From Bacteroidota bacterium (GTDB taxonomy: Bacteria; Bacteroidota; Bacteroidia; Bacteroidales; UBA1556): 7,470 nucleotides of DNA. Position numbers and translations under genes: made by a program. Location: contig QMPB01000207.1 of assembly GCA_003648395.1 (NCBI GenBank), positions 1 through 7,470 of the forward strand. Direction: 5' to 3'. Shown here piece by piece: positions 6,899 through 7,470 of the stretch. The notes under the pieces were generated by a model. That model saw only the letters and a program-made list of their open reading frames with translations, was not told the DNA's origin and searched no databases. The stretch's first letter is position 1; every line of letters starts with the position of its first letter.

Positions 6899-6940
6899 AA
6901 AAAATTGAAAAAAATAATTAAATTCTATACTCAATTTTTT
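6899..6940 (+). terminator. AT-only stem-loop after the DUF4143 gene
   Basis: AAAAAATTGA (6899-6908) and TCAATTTTTT (6931-6940) form a perfect 10-bp inverted repeat with a 22-nt loop, starting 13 nt after the stop codon. The 3' arm ends in a T-run, as an intrinsic terminator would. The stem has only two G-C pairs and the loop is long, so it would be a weak terminator. It is the only structure seen in the 132-nt gap before the nSTAND gene, where no good promoter was found. Confidence 0.3.
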
Positions 6941-7017
6941 AATTTGTCCGTATTAGTTGTACATATATATAAAGTATAAAATAACATTCGTGTATTAATG
7001 GCATAAAATACAATCAT

Positions 7018-7470
7018 ATGAAAAGCCCCTTTAAATTCCTCGATAGCTTCACCAAAGATGACAAAGAAATATTTTTTGGACGTGATGCAGAAACAGAAGA
7101 ACTATATCAAAAGATATTTGAGAGTAAGTTATTGCTGGTTTATGGGGTTTCTGGAACAGGAAAATCCTCACTAATTCAGTGTGGATTGGCTAATAAGTTT
7201 CAGGATAGTGATTGGTTTCCAATTAATATCCGCAGGGGTGGAAATATAAATGACAGCCTATATCAAGCAATCTCAAAAGCGGGTAATTCCTCCTTGGAGA
7301 AGGAAATTTCACCAAACAATGATTCCCCCTCGGAAAAGGGGATTTTGTCAGATAATAAGTCCCCCTTGGAGAAGGGGGCTAGGGGGATTGACATTAAGTC
7401 CCCCTTGGAGAAGGGGGCTAGGGGGATTGACATTAAGCCCCCAAGCCTAAAGAAACTACTCCGTAACCTA
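7018..7470 (+). CDS. nSTAND-type NTPase, 5' part only
   Basis: The first 151 codons of a gene that is open to the right edge. FFGRDAETEELYQKI (19-33) followed by LLLVYGVSGTGKSSLIQCGL (38-57) is the N-terminal signature of nSTAND1-like NTPases, with Walker A GVSGTGKSS (43-51, K49). These proteins normally continue to a Walker B and C-terminal repeats such as WD40 or TPR, or to effector domains; all of that lies outside the window. STAND NTPases act as ligand-triggered switches and several serve in anti-phage defence. Residues 90-139 are an in-frame array of palindromic repeat units, placed between the first post-Walker-A strand/helix (WFPINIRRGGNINDSLYQAI) and PPSLKKLLRNL, a position expected to be a loop. 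The overlapping frame at 7250-7450 is a shadow created by the repeats. The family is confident; effector and role are unknown. Confidence 0.88.
   Translation, partial: MKSPFKFLDSFTKDDKEIFFGRDAETEELYQKIFESKLLLVYGVSGTGKSSLIQCGLANKFQDSDWFPINIRRGGNINDSLYQAISKAGNSSLEKEISPNNDSPSEKGILSDNKSPLEKGARGIDIKSPLEKGARGIDIKPPSLKKLLRNL
7285..7434 (+). repeat. In-frame tandem array of GC-rich palindromic units
   Basis: Four units lie head to tail inside the nSTAND frame: 7285-7320 and 7321-7356 (36 nt each, degenerate), then 7357-7395 and 7396-7434 (39 nt each, identical); a fifth start (AAGCCCCC) follows. They encode NSSLEKEISPNN, DSPSEKGILSDN and KSPLEKGARGIDI twice. Each intact unit contains CCCCCTT-GGAG-AAGGGGG (7361-7378, 7400-7417), a 7-bp hairpin with a 4-nt loop, plus a second AGGGGGA that can pair alternatively with TCCCCCT. 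Unit 1 retains TCCTT-GGAG-AAGGA (7291-7304). Base composition contrasts sharply with the AT-rich surroundings. Confidence 0.9.

Noticed and set aside
6939..6946. TTAATTTG as a promoter -7 element for the nSTAND gene.
   Set aside because: It misses the required A at position two, has no TTG at the right distance upstream, and overlaps the terminator-like arm.
7285..7434. Possible CRISPR or CRISPR-like array.
   Set aside because: The units are directly tandem with no unique spacers, they remain in frame within a gene, and only four are present.
7250..7450. A 66-codon frame with PPWRRGLGG repeats on the plus strand.
   Set aside because: It is the +1-shifted shadow of the nSTAND reading frame. 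That frame starts at 7018, carries the Walker A motif, and stays open through the whole repeat array to the right edge. The repeats make several frames look repetitive.

Overview
This window looks like a low-GC member of the Bacteroidota. Three things point that way: a secreted protein with a type IX secretion (T9SS) C-terminal sorting domain; promoter-like sequences of the Bacteroidota form TTG-N19-21-TAnnTTTG in intergenic gaps; and A-rich leaders with no clear Shine-Dalgarno sequence before most starts. The genus cannot be read from the sequence.

Left half (1-4260, all minus strand). In transcription order it holds a T9SS-secreted lipoprotein-free surface or extracellular protein with a PCMD-like beta-sandwich, an ICMT-family membrane methyltransferase, a CPBP (Rce1-like) membrane protease, a LytS/YehU-type sensor histidine kinase, and a LytTR response regulator whose stop lies at the left edge. 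ICMT and CPBP are 11 nt apart, and kinase and regulator are 2 nt apart, so each pair is probably co-transcribed. The gaps upstream of both pairs contain the same octamer (AGTTATGT on the plus strand, three copies) and the same decamer next to the start. This suggests shared control, possibly by the LytTR regulator itself. CPBP and ICMT families are the two post-prenylation steps of eukaryotic CAAX processing. Finding both beside a LytTR system invites the idea of peptide or protein maturation coupled to sensing, but no substrate or prenyltransferase is visible.

Right half (4290-7470, all plus strand). It starts from a divergent promoter region and has an accessory or defence-like character. 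First is a 346-aa protein of unrecognised family with a HEPN-type RN-x3-H motif. Next comes a 26-codon fragment that repeats the first 17 codons of a gene found 1.4 kb further on. Then comes a strikingly AT-rich AAA_14/DUF4143 ATPase with a PD-(D/E)XK-like C-terminus, and finally the 5' part of an nSTAND-type NTPase that runs off the right edge. The likely original layout is HEPN-like gene plus nSTAND gene(s), later disrupted by decay of one nSTAND copy and/or arrival of the DUF4143 gene.

The most unusual feature is in the nSTAND gene. Shortly after its Walker A motif, the reading frame contains four consecutive 36-39 nt units of a GC-rich palindromic repeat. The last two are identical and the first two degenerate, and all are in frame. 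This resembles a small palindromic mobile or expanding repeat colonising a protein loop.
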